Assembly (NCBI GenBank): GCA_946497775.1
Contig: CAMMLS010000004.1
Span: 1 to 61,684 of the forward strand
Length of the DNA: 61,684 nucleotides
Source of the DNA: an uncultured Clostridium sp.
Lineage (GTDB): Bacteria; Bacillota; Clostridia; TANB77; CAG-508
Direction: 5' to 3'
The notes below the pieces were generated by a model that worked only from the letters and a program-made list of their open reading frames with translations, had not been told where the DNA came from and ran no database searches. Below are positions 1 through 11,078 of this stretch, one piece after another (the first letter of the stretch is position 1; each line of letters begins with the position of its first letter). The translations under genes were made by a program, and so were the position numbers.

Positions 1-1222
<1,222 letters not shown>

Positions 1223-1343
1223 TTATTTGCGGATAATTTGGGCTTCCGCTACCATATTTGTTTACTTTTAATTAATTTCTTTTGTTTAATATATTTGTTA
1301 TTGCATTAATGCTTTTTTACATTAAGTACAATTATAAACTATT

Positions 1344-1853
1344 TTAATTTGCAACTATAACCATTGAATGTCTTATGACTTTATCGCCTATTATGTATCC
1401 TGTTCTGAACTCTTCTTTTACAATTTGTTCACCAAGATTTTCGTCTTCTACATGGCTTATTGCATCATGAAGTTCTGGATCAAATGGTTTTCCTACTGCT
1501 TCTATTTTTTTAACTCCAAATCCTTCTAGTACATCTAACAATTGCTTTAATACCATTTCTACTCCTTGTTTATATTGTGTATCTTGTGTTTCTGCCGTTA
1601 CTGCTTTTTCTAAGTTATCTATTACTGGTAATAAAGAATTTATTACATCTGCTAGAATTGAATTATATTGCATTTCTTTTTCTTTTAAATTTCTTTTTTT
1701 GTAATTTTCAAATTCTGCCATTATTCTTTTTAGCCTATCACTTGTTTCTTCTGCTTCTTTTTCAAGTATCGCTATTTTTTCCTCTAACTCATTTTTTGGT
1801 TGCTGTACTTCATTTGCCTCTGGCACCTTTTCTACATTTTCATTTTCTTCCAT
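1344..1853 (-). CDS. grpE: Nucleotide exchange factor GrpE
   Basis: GrpE releases ADP from DnaK and so resets the chaperone cycle. The 169-residue product has an acidic N-terminus, a long helix (about residues 20-80) that would form the dimer coiled coil, and the C-terminal beta domain. That domain shows family signatures such as FDPELHDAISHVED and GYIIGDKVIRHSMV. Length is slightly shorter than usual. It sits 15 bases after hrcA and 136 bases before dnaK, in the standard HrcA-controlled operon order. Confidence 0.96.
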   Translation of the reverse strand: MEENENVEKVPEANEVQQPKNELEEKIAILEKEAEETSDRLKRIMAEFENYKKRNLKEKEMQYNSILADVINSLLPVIDNLEKAVTAETQDTQYKQGVEMVLKQLLDVLEGFGVKKIEAVGKPFDPELHDAISHVEDENLGEQIVKEEFRTGYIIGDKVIRHSMVIVAN

Positions 1854-1868
1854 TTACATACCTTCTTT

Positions 1869-2906
1869 CTAAATATTATAATCATCATCTAGCTTTTTCC
1901 ATTTTTCATGTAGAATTGAATTTATATATTTCATAACAGAAATTACTTTTGAATAATCCATTCTTGTTGGTCCAATAATACCAATAGCTCCTAAATCTTT
2001 ATCTCTAAGTGTGTTTTTAAATACTATTACACTTAAATTTTTTAGTTCATCATATTCATTTTCATTTCCTATATAAACTGCAATATTATTTTCTGAGGCC
2101 GAGTCTAATATGCTAGATACTAGTTCTTTTGTATCTAATATATTTAATAACTTTCTTGCGGTGTCTAAGTCGCTAAATTCTGGGAAGTCAAATACTTTAT
2201 TTCTGCCTTCTAAGTATACATCGTAGTTTTCTTTTACCACTTTGTTAATTTCTTGAATTATTGGTTTTATTATTTTTAATTCATATGACATCTCTGACAT
2301 TATTAATTCTTGCATTGGTAAGTCTATTTCACCTAATGTTTTACCTCTTAGCTTGCTATTGAAAACATAATTTAGTTTTTCAACTTGAAGATCTGTTATA
2401 TCTTGGTCAAATTTGATTATTGTTTCTTTTATAATTCCCGTATCTGTAAGTATTACTGCCATTAATAATCTTGTGCCAAGTAAAACAAATTTAATATCTA
2501 TAATTGTATGTGTTTCTGTTTTTGGTCCAATTGCTAGTGATGTATAATGTGTTATTTCAGATAATGTATGTGTCGCAATTTTTGTAAGTTCTTCTATTGC
2601 ATTGGCATTTGTTTGCAAGCATTTTTTTATATATTGAATTTCATCAAAACTTATATTGTCATCTTTTAATAATTCGTCTACATAGAATCTATATCCTTTT
2701 GCTGATGGAATTCTTCCTGCTGATGTATGAGGCTTTTCTATATAGCCATTTTGCTCTAGATTTGCCATTTCATTTCTTATTGTGGCACTACTTAAACTCA
2801 TTCCATAATTATCCACAAGAGTTGATGAACTAACTGGCAAAGCTGTTCCTATATATTCTTCTATTATAGCTTGCAATATTCTTTTTTTTCTATCGTCAAA
2901 CTTCAT
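1869..2906 (-). CDS. hrcA: Heat-inducible transcription repressor HrcA
   Basis: Repressor that binds CIRCE operators and shuts off the dnaK operon when GroEL is free. The 345-residue product begins MKFDDRKKRIL; this start is chosen over one 21 bases upstream because AGAGGTG lies at the right distance before it. The N-terminal winged helix includes SSATIRNEMANLEQNGYIE, followed by the GAF-like and dimerisation regions, ending in a family-typical IGIIGPTRMDYSKVI. It is the first gene of its operon, with a CIRCE element and sigma-A promoter just upstream, so it represses itself. Confidence 0.96.
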   Translation of the reverse strand: MKFDDRKKRILQAIIEEYIGTALPVSSSTLVDNYGMSLSSATIRNEMANLEQNGYIEKPHTSAGRIPSAKGYRFYVDELLKDDNISFDEIQYIKKCLQTNANAIEELTKIATHTLSEITHYTSLAIGPKTETHTIIDIKFVLLGTRLLMAVILTDTGIIKETIIKFDQDITDLQVEKLNYVFNSKLRGKTLGEIDLPMQELIMSEMSYELKIIKPIIQEINKVVKENYDVYLEGRNKVFDFPEFSDLDTARKLLNILDTKELVSSILDSASENNIAVYIGNENEYDELKNLSVIVFKNTLRDKDLGAIGIIGPTRMDYSKVISVMKYINSILHEKWKKLDDDYNI

Positions 2907-2920
2907 TTTAATCACCTCTT

Positions 2921-2947
2921 TTAGCACTTTATATTCCCGAGTGCTAA
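2921..2947 (-). promoter_or_regulatory. CIRCE operator (HrcA binding site)
   Basis: The inverted repeat reads TTAGCACTT-N9-GAGTGCTAA, which matches the CIRCE consensus TTAGCACTC-N9-GAGTGCTAA with one mismatch. It lies 14 bases upstream of the hrcA start and downstream of a sigma-A-type promoter, which is the classical arrangement for HrcA autoregulation. Confidence 0.95.
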
Positions 2948-2956
2948 CTGCATATT

Positions 2957-2985
2957 ATATTATAACCATTATACCCTTTTGTCAA
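2957..2985 (-). promoter_or_regulatory. Sigma-A promoter of hrcA-grpE-dnaK
   Basis: On the minus strand a perfect TTGACA (2980-2985) is followed after 17 bases by TAATAT (2957-2962). Overlapping TATAAT alternatives at 2954-2959 and 2959-2964 have less ideal spacing. CIRCE lies immediately downstream. Confidence 0.75.
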
Positions 2986-3139
2986 TACCTTTTTTTTAAA
3001 ATTTACACAATGAACACATTTTTTATATTTATTATTGTGTATATATTTGTCGAATTTTGCAAAAAATATTTTTATGAATCAGATATTAATTTCAAAGTAT
3101 AATGGTAAAAATAAAATAAATACAGTTCATGAGAAAGTT

Positions 3140-3769
3140 ATGGATAATTCCAATATAAAAAATAAAAGTATAAATAAAAAGTATATATTCATTATTTTAT
3201 TTTTTGCATCTATTACTGTACTATTTTCTTCTTTAATATATATGAGTTATTCTTTTTACATAGATTATACAAAATCTAATATGTATAATAACTTATATAA
3301 TAATTATGACATTGCTAAGCTCTATGCTAATACTTACGAAAATACAGTTCAAGAAAATATTGTAGTAGAAGATGATATTTTTTCTATTATTGGTATTATT
3401 AAAATAGATAAAATTAAAATTAGCTACCCAATACTTTCTAAAATAGATGATGAATTATTAAAAATTGCTCCATGTAGATTTTCTGGCCCTAATGCTAATG
3501 AAGTAGGAAATCTTTGTATTGCGGCTCACAATTATAATGATAGTCGTTTTTTTGGTAATTTATCTAAATTAAACATTAATGATGAAATTGAGCTTTACAG
3601 TAAGAATGGTAAAATGCAAAAATATATTGTTATTGATAAATATGAAACTAATATTAATGATATATCTTGCACATTACCTTCTAGTCCTAATGTAACAGAA
3701 CTTACTTTATTAACATGTAATAATCTTACTGGTGGCAGAATTATTGTAAAAGCCAAAAGTGTTATTTAG
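3140..3769 (+). CDS. Sortase family transpeptidase
   Basis: Membrane-anchored cysteine transpeptidase predicted to cleave LPxTG-like sorting signals and attach proteins to the cell surface. From ATG 3140 the product is 209 residues: a transmembrane anchor at about 15-40 and a sortase barrel ending in the catalytic set His130 (AAHNYND), Cys193 (LLTCNN) and Arg200 (GGRIIV). The start is uncertain: neither 3074 nor 3140 has a good ribosome site, and the frame is open back to 3035. It stands alone, convergent with clpC and overlapping its end by 8 bases. A candidate substrate with LPHAG lies at 15641-15994. The class (D-like) is inferred. Confidence 0.85.
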   Translation: MDNSNIKNKSINKKYIFIILFFASITVLFSSLIYMSYSFYIDYTKSNMYNNLYNNYDIAKLYANTYENTVQENIVVEDDIFSIIGIIKIDKIKISYPILSKIDDELLKIAPCRFSGPNANEVGNLCIAAHNYNDSRFFGNLSKLNINDEIELYSKNGKMQKYIVIDKYETNINDISCTLPSSPNVTELTLLTCNNLTGGRIIVKAKSVI

Positions 3770-6218
3770 TTTTTATTTCTATTTGATCATCTTTTGCTGA
3801 AACTTTTGCTTTTACTCCTTTTTGTAATTGTCCATCTAGTATTGCTTCTGCTAATTTGTCTTCTAAGTAACTTTGAATTGCTCTTCTTAAAGGCCTTGCT
3901 CCATAAGCTTCATCTGTTCCTTTTTTAGCTATTAATTCTTTTACAGATTTATCTAGCGAAATTTCTATGCCTTGTGCTTCTAATCTCTTTTTAGTTTCTT
4001 TTAGCATTAGATCTATAATTTCATTAATTTCGTTCTTTGTTAATTTATGGAATACTATTATTTCGTCTATCCTGTTTATAAATTCTGGTCTAAACGTTTT
4101 CTTTAATTCTGCCATTACTTGTTTTTTAGTTTCTTCATATTTATTTTCTTCTTCTTTTTCTTTGTTTGCATCAGGAGTTCCAAATCCTAGTGTTTTATTT
4201 TCCGAAATTAGTCTTGCTCCAACATTTGATGTCATTATTATTACAGAATTTTTAAAGTCCACGGTTCTGCCTGTTCCATCTGTTAGCCTACCATCTTCTA
4301 GAATTTGAAGTAATATGTTCATAACATCTGGATGTGCTTTTTCTATTTCATCAAACAATATTACAGAATATGGTTTTCTTCTTATTTTTTCTGTTAGTCC
4401 TCCTGCTTCATCATATCCTACATATCCAGGAGGTGAACCTATAAGTTTAGATACTGAATGTCCTTCCATAAATTCAGACATATCTACTCTTATCATAGAA
4501 TCTTCATTTCCAAACATTGCTTCTGCTAATGCTTTTGATAATTCTGTTTTACCAACACCTGTTGGTCCTAAAAATAGAAATGAGCCTATTGGTCTTTTTG
4601 GATCTTTTAAGCCAACTCTTCCTCTTCTTATTGCTTTTGCTACTGCTGTTACAGCCTCTTCTTGTCCTATTACTCTTTTATGAAGTGTTTCTTCTAATTT
4701 TTTTAGTTTTTCATTTTCTGTTTGACTTATTTTAGTTGCTGGAATTCCAGTCCAATTTGAAATTACATTTGCTATATCTTCTTCTGTTATATTAATTACC
4801 TTTTTAGAGCTTTTTTCTTTCCATTTTTCTCTTTCTTTGTCTATCTTTTCTTTTTCTGTTCTTTCTTTGTCTCTTAATACTGCTGCTTTTTCAAAATCTT
4901 GAACTGCTATTGCTTCTTCTTTTTCTTTTGCTAGGACTTGTAATTCTTCTTCTAGTTTTTTTAATTTTTCTGGTTCAGTATAGCTTGCAAGTCTTGCTCT
5001 AGATGATGCTTCATCTATTACATCTATTGCTTTGTCTGGTAAAAATCTATCATTTATATATCTTACAGATAGTTCAACTGCTTGTTTTATTGCTTCATCA
5101 CTTATTTTAACATTATGATGTGCTTCATATTTATCTCTTATTCCTTTTAAAATTTGTATAGTATCTTCACTACTTGGCTCACTTACCATTATTGGTTGAA
5201 ATCTTCTTTCTAGTGCACTATCTTTTTCTATATATTTTCTGTATTCATTTAATGTTGTTGCACCAATTACTTGTATTTCACCTCTTGCCAAAAGTGGTTT
5301 TAAAATATTGGCTGCATCTATTGCGCCTTCTGCTGAGCCTGCTCCAACTATTGTATGAATTTCGTCTATAAATAGAATTACATCTCCTGCCTTTTTAGCT
5401 TCATTTAGAGATTTTTTTATTCTTTCCTCAAAATCTCCTCTATATTTTGCTCCTGCCACCATTGATGAAATATCTATACTTACAACTCTTTTATTTTTAA
5501 GTATTTCAGGCACATTCCCTGATATTATTTTTTCAGCTAATCCTTCAACAACTGCTGTTTTACCAACTCCTGGTTCACCTATTAAACAAGGATTATTTTT
5601 TGTTCTTCTAGATAGAATTTGTACAACTCTTTCTGTTTCACTTTTTCTACCTATAACCGGATCTAGTCTTCCTTCTTCTGCTTGTTTTGTTAAGTCATTT
5701 CCAAATTGGTTAAGTGTTGGTGTTGAATTAAAACTTGTATGTGATTTTTCTTTTGAACTTTTTTCTGGCATATTTGCTCCATCATATTCATTTAATACTT
5801 TTATTATTTCTGTATAAAGTTTTTCTATGTTCAAATTTAAATCTAGTAATATTCTTACAGCCACGCTATCTCCTTCTCTCATAAGACCTATAAGTAAGTG
5901 TTCTGTTCCAATATAGTCTGAGCCTAGTCTTTTTGCTTCTCTAAATGAATTTTCTATAACTCTTTTAGTACGTGGAGTAAATCCAAGTGTTCCTTGTTCT
6001 AGTTTTTCTTCTCTTCCTATTAATTCTTCTATTTTAGCTAATATGTCATCTGCTGTTATGTTTTGTTCTTCTAGTACCTTACTTGCAACTCCTACCCCTT
6101 CTTTTGCTAAACCATATAAAATATGTTCTGTTCCAACATAATTATGTCCAAGTTCTATTGCTATTTCATCGGCAATTTCTAAGGCTTTTTGTGCTCTACT
6201 TGTAAATTTATAATACAT
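3762..6218 (-). CDS. clpC: ATP-dependent Clp protease ATP-binding subunit ClpC
   Basis: Hsp100 unfoldase that feeds proteins to ClpP and, with McsB, degrades arginine-phosphorylated substrates. The 818-residue protein has two N-terminal Clp repeats (about 1-145) and a first AAA domain with Walker A GEPGVGKT near 220. The middle domain (about 410-475) contains a UVR-like motif ([10 protein letters not shown]), and a second AAA domain follows with GPTGVGKT near 555. Length matches the family. It is the last gene of the ctsR operon, 15 bases after mcsB. Confidence 0.97.
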   Translation of the reverse strand: MYYKFTSRAQKALEIADEIAIELGHNYVGTEHILYGLAKEGVGVASKVLEEQNITADDILAKIEELIGREEKLEQGTLGFTPRTKRVIENSFREAKRLGSDYIGTEHLLIGLMREGDSVAVRILLDLNLNIEKLYTEIIKVLNEYDGANMPEKSSKEKSHTSFNSTPTLNQFGNDLTKQAEEGRLDPVIGRKSETERVVQILSRRTKNNPCLIGEPGVGKTAVVEGLAEKIISGNVPEILKNKRVVSIDISSMVAGAKYRGDFEERIKKSLNEAKKAGDVILFIDEIHTIVGAGSAEGAIDAANILKPLLARGEIQVIGATTLNEYRKYIEKDSALERRFQPIMVSEPSSEDTIQILKGIRDKYEAHHNVKISDEAIKQAVELSVRYINDRFLPDKAIDVIDEASSRARLASYTEPEKLKKLEEELQVLAKEKEEAIAVQDFEKAAVLRDKERTEKEKIDKEREKWKEKSSKKVINITEEDIANVISNWTGIPATKISQTENEKLKKLEETLHKRVIGQEEAVTAVAKAIRRGRVGLKDPKRPIGSFLFLGPTGVGKTELSKALAEAMFGNEDSMIRVDMSEFMEGHSVSKLIGSPPGYVGYDEAGGLTEKIRRKPYSVILFDEIEKAHPDVMNILLQILEDGRLTDGTGRTVDFKNSVIIMTSNVGARLISENKTLGFGTPDANKEKEEENKYEETKKQVMAELKKTFRPEFINRIDEIIVFHKLTKNEINEIIDLMLKETKKRLEAQGIEISLDKSVKELIAKKGTDEAYGARPLRRAIQSYLEDKLAEAILDGQLQKGVKAKVSAKDDQIEIKTK

Positions 6219-6233
6219 AATTAATCCCTCCTT

Positions 6234-7253
6234 TTAGTTTTCATTTAATATTTTCTTTATAACCTCTGCTCTTTCTATGTCTCGTTCGTTTTCGTTTAAT
6301 GTTTGTCCTAGGTATAATTGTAAATTTGCAGGTTTTGTGTAAAGATCTAATTTATTTACTTTTAAATCGTTCATCTCTTTAATTATTCCCAAATCTGTAC
6401 CTAATTTAACATCTGATAGCAATTTTTTTGCTTCTTCTGAACTTATTTTTCTACAATTTATTAAAATACCATATGCTCTATATAATCTATCTTCTAATTC
6501 TATTGATCTTTTTGCTAAATATTTTCTTGCGGTTCTTTCTTGTTCAATAATTTTACTTGTTATTAATTTTAGGTTATTTACAATTTCTTTTTCAGAAATT
6601 CCAAGTGATTGTTTATTAGAAATTTGATACATATTACCCTGTGTATCACTGCCTTCTCCATACAAACCTCTAATATTCATTCCAAAATCATTAACAACTT
6701 CTAAAACTTTATTTATATTACCTGTTGCAGTTAATGCTGGAAGATGAACCATAACAGATGCTCTCATTCCAGTTCCTACATTTGTTGGGCATTCAGTTAA
6801 ATATCCATATTTATCATTAAATGCATAATTAACAAGCTTTCCAATTTTTGCTTCAATTTCTCCTGCTAAATTTAATAAATTATCAAGTTCTAAACCTGAT
6901 GCAAATACTTGAATTCGTATGTGGTCTTCTTCATTTATCATTATGCAAATATTTTCATCATTATTTATAAGTATTGCACCTTCATCGTGCTTATCTACTG
7001 CAAAATCTGGACTAATTAAGTGCTTTTCAATTAAACTTAATTTAGTTAAATCATCAATATCTTTTAATTTTATAAATTTTAATCCATATCCAATTTTAGG
7101 TGCTATTTCTTCTATTTTAATTAATATTTTTTCTTTTTCTTCTTTTGATGATATAATGTCGAATTTACTATTTTTTATGTTTCTTGCAATTCTTATTCTA
7201 GAACTTGTTACAACATCTGAATCTTTTCCAGATTGCAAATACCAATTTATCAT
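6234..7253 (-). CDS. mcsB: Protein-arginine kinase McsB
   Basis: Phosphagen-kinase-like enzyme that phosphorylates arginines, marking proteins for ClpCP and inactivating CtsR. The 339-residue product shows the substrate-loop signature ECPTNVGTGMRASVMVHLP with the conserved Cys155, and an N-terminal SSRIRIARN motif. Its start overlaps the mcsA stop by one base, implying translational coupling. The family recognises phosphoarginine on CtsR, so the frameshift needed to make CtsR bears directly on this circuit. Confidence 0.96.
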   Translation of the reverse strand: MINWYLQSGKDSDVVTSSRIRIARNIKNSKFDIISSKEEKEKILIKIEEIAPKIGYGLKFIKLKDIDDLTKLSLIEKHLISPDFAVDKHDEGAILINNDENICIMINEEDHIRIQVFASGLELDNLLNLAGEIEAKIGKLVNYAFNDKYGYLTECPTNVGTGMRASVMVHLPALTATGNINKVLEVVNDFGMNIRGLYGEGSDTQGNMYQISNKQSLGISEKEIVNNLKLITSKIIEQERTARKYLAKRSIELEDRLYRAYGILINCRKISSEEAKKLLSDVKLGTDLGIIKEMNDLKVNKLDLYTKPANLQLYLGQTLNENERDIERAEVIKKILNEN

Positions 7254-7795
7254 TATTCTTGCACCTCCAATTTCTTAATTTCATCTCTTACTTTTGCTGC
7301 TTCTTCGTATTTTTCTTCTTGCACTAATTGTTTTAGTTCTTCTTTTAGTTTTGTAAGTTTGTCTTCTTTTGTATCTTGTTTTTGGGGATTTACTGCTACT
7401 TCTTTTTCATTTGCTTCATTCATTTGAGCTTTTCTTCCTGTATATCTATTACTTCCTTGTAGTCTTTTTAAAATTGGGTCAATTCTGCTTGAAAAAGCAT
7501 TATAACAATTATCGCATCCAAATTTTCCAAGTTCCATAAATTCGCTATATGTCATATTACATTTATCGCATTTAAGTTCATTTGGCTCTTGCAATAATGG
7601 CATAAATGCACTATCATATTCGCTTAATAAATCTCCAAAGAAACTAGAAAAATCTATCGGTAAGCTTAATTTCATATTATCAATTCCAAGTTCTCTACTG
7701 CATTTATCACAAAGAAACATCTCCTTTTTTTCTCCATTTATAATTTGTGTATATCTAACATTTGCTTCATTTTGATTACAATTTTGACATAACAT
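7253..7795 (-). CDS. mcsA: McsA, zinc-binding activator of McsB
   Basis: Adaptor that activates the arginine kinase McsB. The 180-residue protein opens with CQNC and continues with further CxxC pairs (CDKC near 29, CDKC near 76, CDNC near 94), the expected zinc ligands. It ends in a UVR motif (about 145-178, EKYEEAAKVRDEIKKLE) for contact with partner proteins. Second gene of the ctsR-mcsA-mcsB-clpC operon. Confidence 0.94.
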   Translation of the reverse strand: MLCQNCNQNEANVRYTQIINGEKKEMFLCDKCSRELGIDNMKLSLPIDFSSFFGDLLSEYDSAFMPLLQEPNELKCDKCNMTYSEFMELGKFGCDNCYNAFSSRIDPILKRLQGSNRYTGRKAQMNEANEKEVAVNPQKQDTKEDKLTKLKEELKQLVQEEKYEEAAKVRDEIKKLEVQE

Positions 7796-7816
7796 AATAA
7801 ATCAACTCCTTTTTAA

Positions 7817-8267
7817 TTAATCATCTACTAAATTTAGTAGCATGTTTTTAAAAATATTTGCTCTTATTTTATCTTTTACATCTGTACCAAGAGTAAGTAC
7901 ATTATCGCTTGTTGCGACTTTTAAAAGCTTTGCTTCCTTTTCTGTAATTATATTGTATGATATAAAATTGCTTATAAAAATGTCTACTTCATTACTACTT
8001 ATTTTCTCTCCAATACTAGTAATTATATGCATTAAATAATTGCTTTTTGTTACATTAATTTTTTTAATTTTAATATAACCTCCACCGCCTCTTTTACTTT
8101 CTACATAATATCCGTTGACTTGGGCTAAACCTTGTAGATATTACATAATTTATTTGTGAAGGAACACAATTAAAATACTCTGCAAGTTCGTTTCTTTGTA
8201 TTTCTATAAAATCGTCATCATTAAATAGGCTTTTTATAAATTCTTCTATGGTATCAGAGATTCTCAT
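7817..8267 (-). CDS. ctsR: CtsR stress repressor, read through a +1 frameshift at CGG
   Basis: Transcription repressor of clp genes that binds RGTCAAA repeats. In the zero frame the product stops after 58 residues. Skipping one C at 8114 gives a 149-residue protein, close to the usual length. The join reads [24 protein letters not shown], exactly the family winged-helix sequence with its glycine wing, followed by the C-terminal McsB-sensing half. The start at 8267 is supported by GAGGTG. The break is CAA-C-GGA, so the zero-frame codon is CGG. An intact CtsR operator and an intact downstream operon argue that the gene is functional. Confidence 0.88.
8112..8114 (-). other. Predicted programmed +1 frameshift site in ctsR (CGG)
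   Basis: Minus-strand reading is CAA CGG A in frame 0; omitting the C gives CAA GGA TAT. Gly52 then falls in the conserved [12 protein letters not shown] stretch. Frame 0 adds only six further residues before a stop. Confidence 0.8.
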
Positions 8268-8281
8268 TTCTATCACCTCAT

Positions 8282-8304
8282 TTTGACTTTGACTTTCTTT
8301 GACC
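8282..8304 (-). promoter_or_regulatory. CtsR operator upstream of ctsR
   Basis: The minus strand carries GGTCAAA-GAA-AGTCAAA at 8288-8304, a perfect match to the CtsR box RGTCAAA-NAN-RGTCAAA. A third overlapping AGTCAAA half-site follows at 8282-8288. It lies between the -10 element and the ctsR start, so autorepression is expected. Confidence 0.95.
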
Positions 8305-8315
8305 TTTCGAATATA

Positions 8316-8343
8316 ATTATACCTTTTTTGTGAAGGTTTTCAA
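8316..8343 (-). promoter_or_regulatory. Sigma-A promoter of the ctsR operon
   Basis: TATAAT at 8316-8321 and TTGAAA at 8338-8343 on the minus strand, spaced by 16 bases. The CtsR box begins 12 bases downstream of the -10 element. Confidence 0.7.
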
Positions 8344-8454
8344 ATTCTATTTTATGGTGTTTTAACCGATTTAATCTTAGTTTTCTCTTTTTATCTCTCT
8401 TTTTCTTCGTTTTTTGTTGTTTCATAATATTTTTCCGATTTTAATAACAATGAC

Positions 8455-8489
8455 AGAGCTATCTACACTTAATTAGTATAAATAGCTCT
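8455..8489 (-). other. Inverted repeat after the WG-repeat gene
   Basis: Eight-base perfect arms (AGAGCTAT / ATAGCTCT) with a 19-base loop lie 12 bases beyond the stop of the WG-repeat gene. There is no clear T-run on the minus-strand side, so terminator function is only possible. Confidence 0.4.
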
Positions 8490-8500
8490 TTTCTCTATTA

Positions 8501-10084
8501 TTATTGTACCTGTTTTACATATACTGGTATTACATTGTCTAATAATGCTAATTGCCATGTCCCTATTGTCATTTGATATTCTTTTGCATTTGTACTCATT
8601 ATTGCAGGTACTGGTTCATTTGCACTTTTGGTTTCTAAGATTGTATATGTTCCTGCTGCTGACTGTCCTATTATATAATCATTTTGTTGCATCATTTCTA
8701 TTACTTGCTCTTGAGTTCTAGTAGGTGTTACTAAAACAGTTGAATCAAAATCTACTCCTAGAATTCCTATTTCAGTATAAGCAAAATCTGATAATATATT
8801 TCCATGTGTATCTGCTAATGCTTGTGCTCCATCTTTTGTTAGCACTAATTTTTCTCTTTCATATCCAAGTGGTTCTATTGCTTGGTATTCTACATCATAT
8901 ATAACTTGTCCTTTATAATCTACTGCGCCATAGAATCCATCTTTTTGTACTAATATTATATTATCTTCATACCATGTAGCTTCTGAATCTGATGTTGCTT
9001 GAATTAAACTTGCACTGTCAAAATCTTTAAATTGTGTAACTCCTCTTTCATTTAAAAATACTGGTGGCGTAGTATCATCTGTGTAGCAAATAAATAATCC
9101 AACATAGCTATTTGGAAGTACTACTCTTGAATATTTTGCCTCTATTATAACTATTCCATTATTATCTATTACACCATATTTTCCATCTACATATGATATA
9201 TGATATGCAATTGGTGTAGTCTCACTTACAATATTCATAGTTGATAATTTGTAATCACTGTATAATGGATTGTCATTTTTTTCAAACTTAACTTGAATAG
9301 AATATTGTGTTAACCCATATATATTTGTACCATTTTGTATATCCTCTGCTGTTGGTAAACATGCTGTATATAAAACTGTATATATTCCATTGCTTTTTGT
9401 CATATCTTCAATTTGAATAATTCTTGGTAAAACAATATTGTCCTCAATAGGTGTTGCTTGTAAAATTTGTGATAAATTTTCTAATTGTTGTCCAAAAATC
9501 TCAAAAAGTGCATCTTGTATAGTTTCCTCTGAATGTGGCCATGTATTTTGAGAAGCTACTGTATTTCCTCCTACATTTGTTATTGTATTATCTATTGTGT
9601 TTCCTACAATATTTGAATTTAGTGTATTTGTAACTGGTATATTTGAAAGTGAATTATTCGTAATATTATTAGTATTTGACAAATTCATATTTGGCAAATT
9701 ACCATTTCCACTATTATTAATTGTATTAGCATTATTTAAATTGCCACCACTAATTTCCTCTGGCTCTAAATCCATAGTTGCCATATAAATCATTGCCTGC
9801 TCTTGTGAAATAGTACTAGCCTCTGTTCCAGTAGTTCCAGCAGAATTTGCTAATTCTCCATTTATTGCAACATATGCAATTTTCTCTAAATAATCTTCTA
9901 TTGGTAATTTTTCTTCCTCTGTAATTTCATTATCTTCCATTGGTTGTTCTTCTGTTACAGGTGGCACAGTTGGCTCATCATTACCACTAGACAAAATTAA
10001 AAATCCACCAACAGCAACTATTATAAGCCCAATTATAACACCTATAATAACTGCAACCATATTAATTCCACTCTGGCTTTTCAA
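8501..10084 (-). CDS. Membrane-anchored WG-repeat protein
   Basis: The 527-residue protein has a short cytoplasmic tail, one transmembrane helix (about residues 9-29) and a long Asn/Thr-rich low-complexity stretch (about 110-175). An extracytoplasmic region follows. It contains WG-type repeats such as GKYGVIDNNGIVIIEAKY (about 298-316) and DGFYGAVDYKGQVIYDVEY (about 373-391), which usually fold as beta-propeller blades. The start is TTG, with a GGGGG ribosome site about ten bases upstream. WG-repeat proteins are common in gut Clostridia; no specific function is known and none is claimed. It appears to be transcribed alone. Confidence 0.8.
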   Translation of the reverse strand: MKSQSGINMVAVIIGVIIGLIIVAVGGFLILSSGNDEPTVPPVTEEQPMEDNEITEEEKLPIEDYLEKIAYVAINGELANSAGTTGTEASTISQEQAMIYMATMDLEPEEISGGNLNNANTINNSGNGNLPNMNLSNTNNITNNSLSNIPVTNTLNSNIVGNTIDNTITNVGGNTVASQNTWPHSEETIQDALFEIFGQQLENLSQILQATPIEDNIVLPRIIQIEDMTKSNGIYTVLYTACLPTAEDIQNGTNIYGLTQYSIQVKFEKNDNPLYSDYKLSTMNIVSETTPIAYHISYVDGKYGVIDNNGIVIIEAKYSRVVLPNSYVGLFICYTDDTTPPVFLNERGVTQFKDFDSASLIQATSDSEATWYEDNIILVQKDGFYGAVDYKGQVIYDVEYQAIEPLGYEREKLVLTKDGAQALADTHGNILSDFAYTEIGILGVDFDSTVLVTPTRTQEQVIEMMQQNDYIIGQSAAGTYTILETKSANEPVPAIMSTNAKEYQMTIGTWQLALLDNVIPVYVKQVQ

Positions 10085-10213
10085 TTTTTTATTCCCCCTT
10101 ATTTAATCTTTCGAATATAAATTAATATTATTGTATATTTATTAATTTATATTGTCAACAAAATATGAATAAAAAATACAAAAAGCTTAAATAAGTAAAG
10201 GAATTAAATCTAT

Positions 10214-10583
10214 CTACACTTTTTTCAAAAACAATTTTTCTAAATCTTTTTTATTTAAACCAGTACACTTTACTATAATATCAATGTTTATATTATTTTT
10301 CATCATCTCTGTTGCTATTTTTATTCTCCCATGAGCTTCTCCCTCTTCCTTTCCTCTTGTCTTTCCATTAATATATGCTGCTCTTTCATCTAGTATTGCT
10401 TTTTCTCTTAAAAATTGCCATCTCTTTGTTGCTTCATCTCCTGTTAAGTATTCATATTCTTTTTGTGCCTTTTCTACTAATTTGTTTTGCGCTATTGCCA
10501 TATTCACCATCTCCAACTTTTGAAAATAGATTTTTAAATATTACATCATTCTTTGGTTTATTACTTTTTTCTTCTTGCTCCAT
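10214..10583 (-). pseudogene. Degraded Rpn/PD-(D/E)XK nuclease-family transposase remnant
   Basis: A strong GGAGGTAAG site at 10583 starts MEQEEKSNKPKNDVIFKNLF, which resembles the N-terminus of Rpn-type recombination-promoting nucleases. After about 27 codons the frame is lost. The rest matches the family C-terminus in another frame (KRWQFLREKAILDERAAYI, then KTRGKEEGEAHGRI). The nuclease core that normally lies between them is missing, so this is an internal deletion plus frame change. There is no CGG at the junction, which makes it a useful contrast to the seven CGG breaks. Family assignment is by remembered sequence pattern. Confidence 0.7.
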
Positions 10584-10931
10584 ATTTTCTTACCTCCATT
10601 GTAACTTAAATTGTCCCCAATATCAATACTTTTGCAAATACTCGTCTCACAGTATAAAAAACCACATCCTGTTATTACTTTTCTTATAAACTACATTGAT
10701 AATTTTGACTGACCCGCCATTGATTCTCTCTGTCTTTTCTAAGTTGCATTTTGAAATTAATATGTTTTTATTTTACTATACAATTTTTCAAAAGTAAATA
10801 CTTCAACCGCCACTTTTCATCGCAAGTTTCGACATTTTCCTACTTGTTCGTAAATACTATATAGATGTAAATTTTTTATTTTTATACAAATAAGCAGATA
10901 ATTGAATTTCATTCAATTGTGCAAATCCAGC
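10584..10931. other. Intergenic stretch without a recognisable gene
   Basis: About 350 AT-rich bases between the nuclease remnant and the prepilin remnant. I see no ORF with a ribosome site, no RNA gene and no strong hairpin apart from a short ATTGAAT/ATTCAAT palindrome near 10894-10911. It is probably decayed accessory DNA. Confidence 0.5.
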
Positions 10932-11030
10932 TTAAACTACTCCTGCTAATATCAATAGCACGATTATTGTTATTTTCAATGCTATTAACGTTATTCCGCT
11001 TTTTGTTAAATTTAATTCATACTTGAATAA
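10932..11030 (-). pseudogene. Fragment of a prepilin-like N-terminus
   Basis: The minus strand encodes KSGITLIALKITIIVLLIL followed by AGVV and a stop. This is nearly the same hydrophobic segment as the N-terminus of the intact prepilin/FGE fusion at 41997-43309 (NGITLIALIITIIVLLIL then AGVA). There is no ribosome site and nothing beyond the stop, so it looks like a leftover of a paralogous gene. Confidence 0.65.
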
Positions 11031-11078
11031 AAATTGCAAAAATGTACATAACAAATAAAAAAGGAGAATTAAAAAATT

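Noticed and set aside
3035..3139. Longer sortase N-terminus starting at TTG 3035 or ATG 3074.
   Set aside because: There is no ribosome site, and the extra residues precede the membrane anchor without family support; ATG 3140 is kept with moderate certainty.
10516..10583. Adding the Rpn-type nuclease remnant to the CGG-frameshift set.
   Set aside because: No CGG is at its junction and the catalytic core is missing, so it is an ordinary deletion-type pseudogene.
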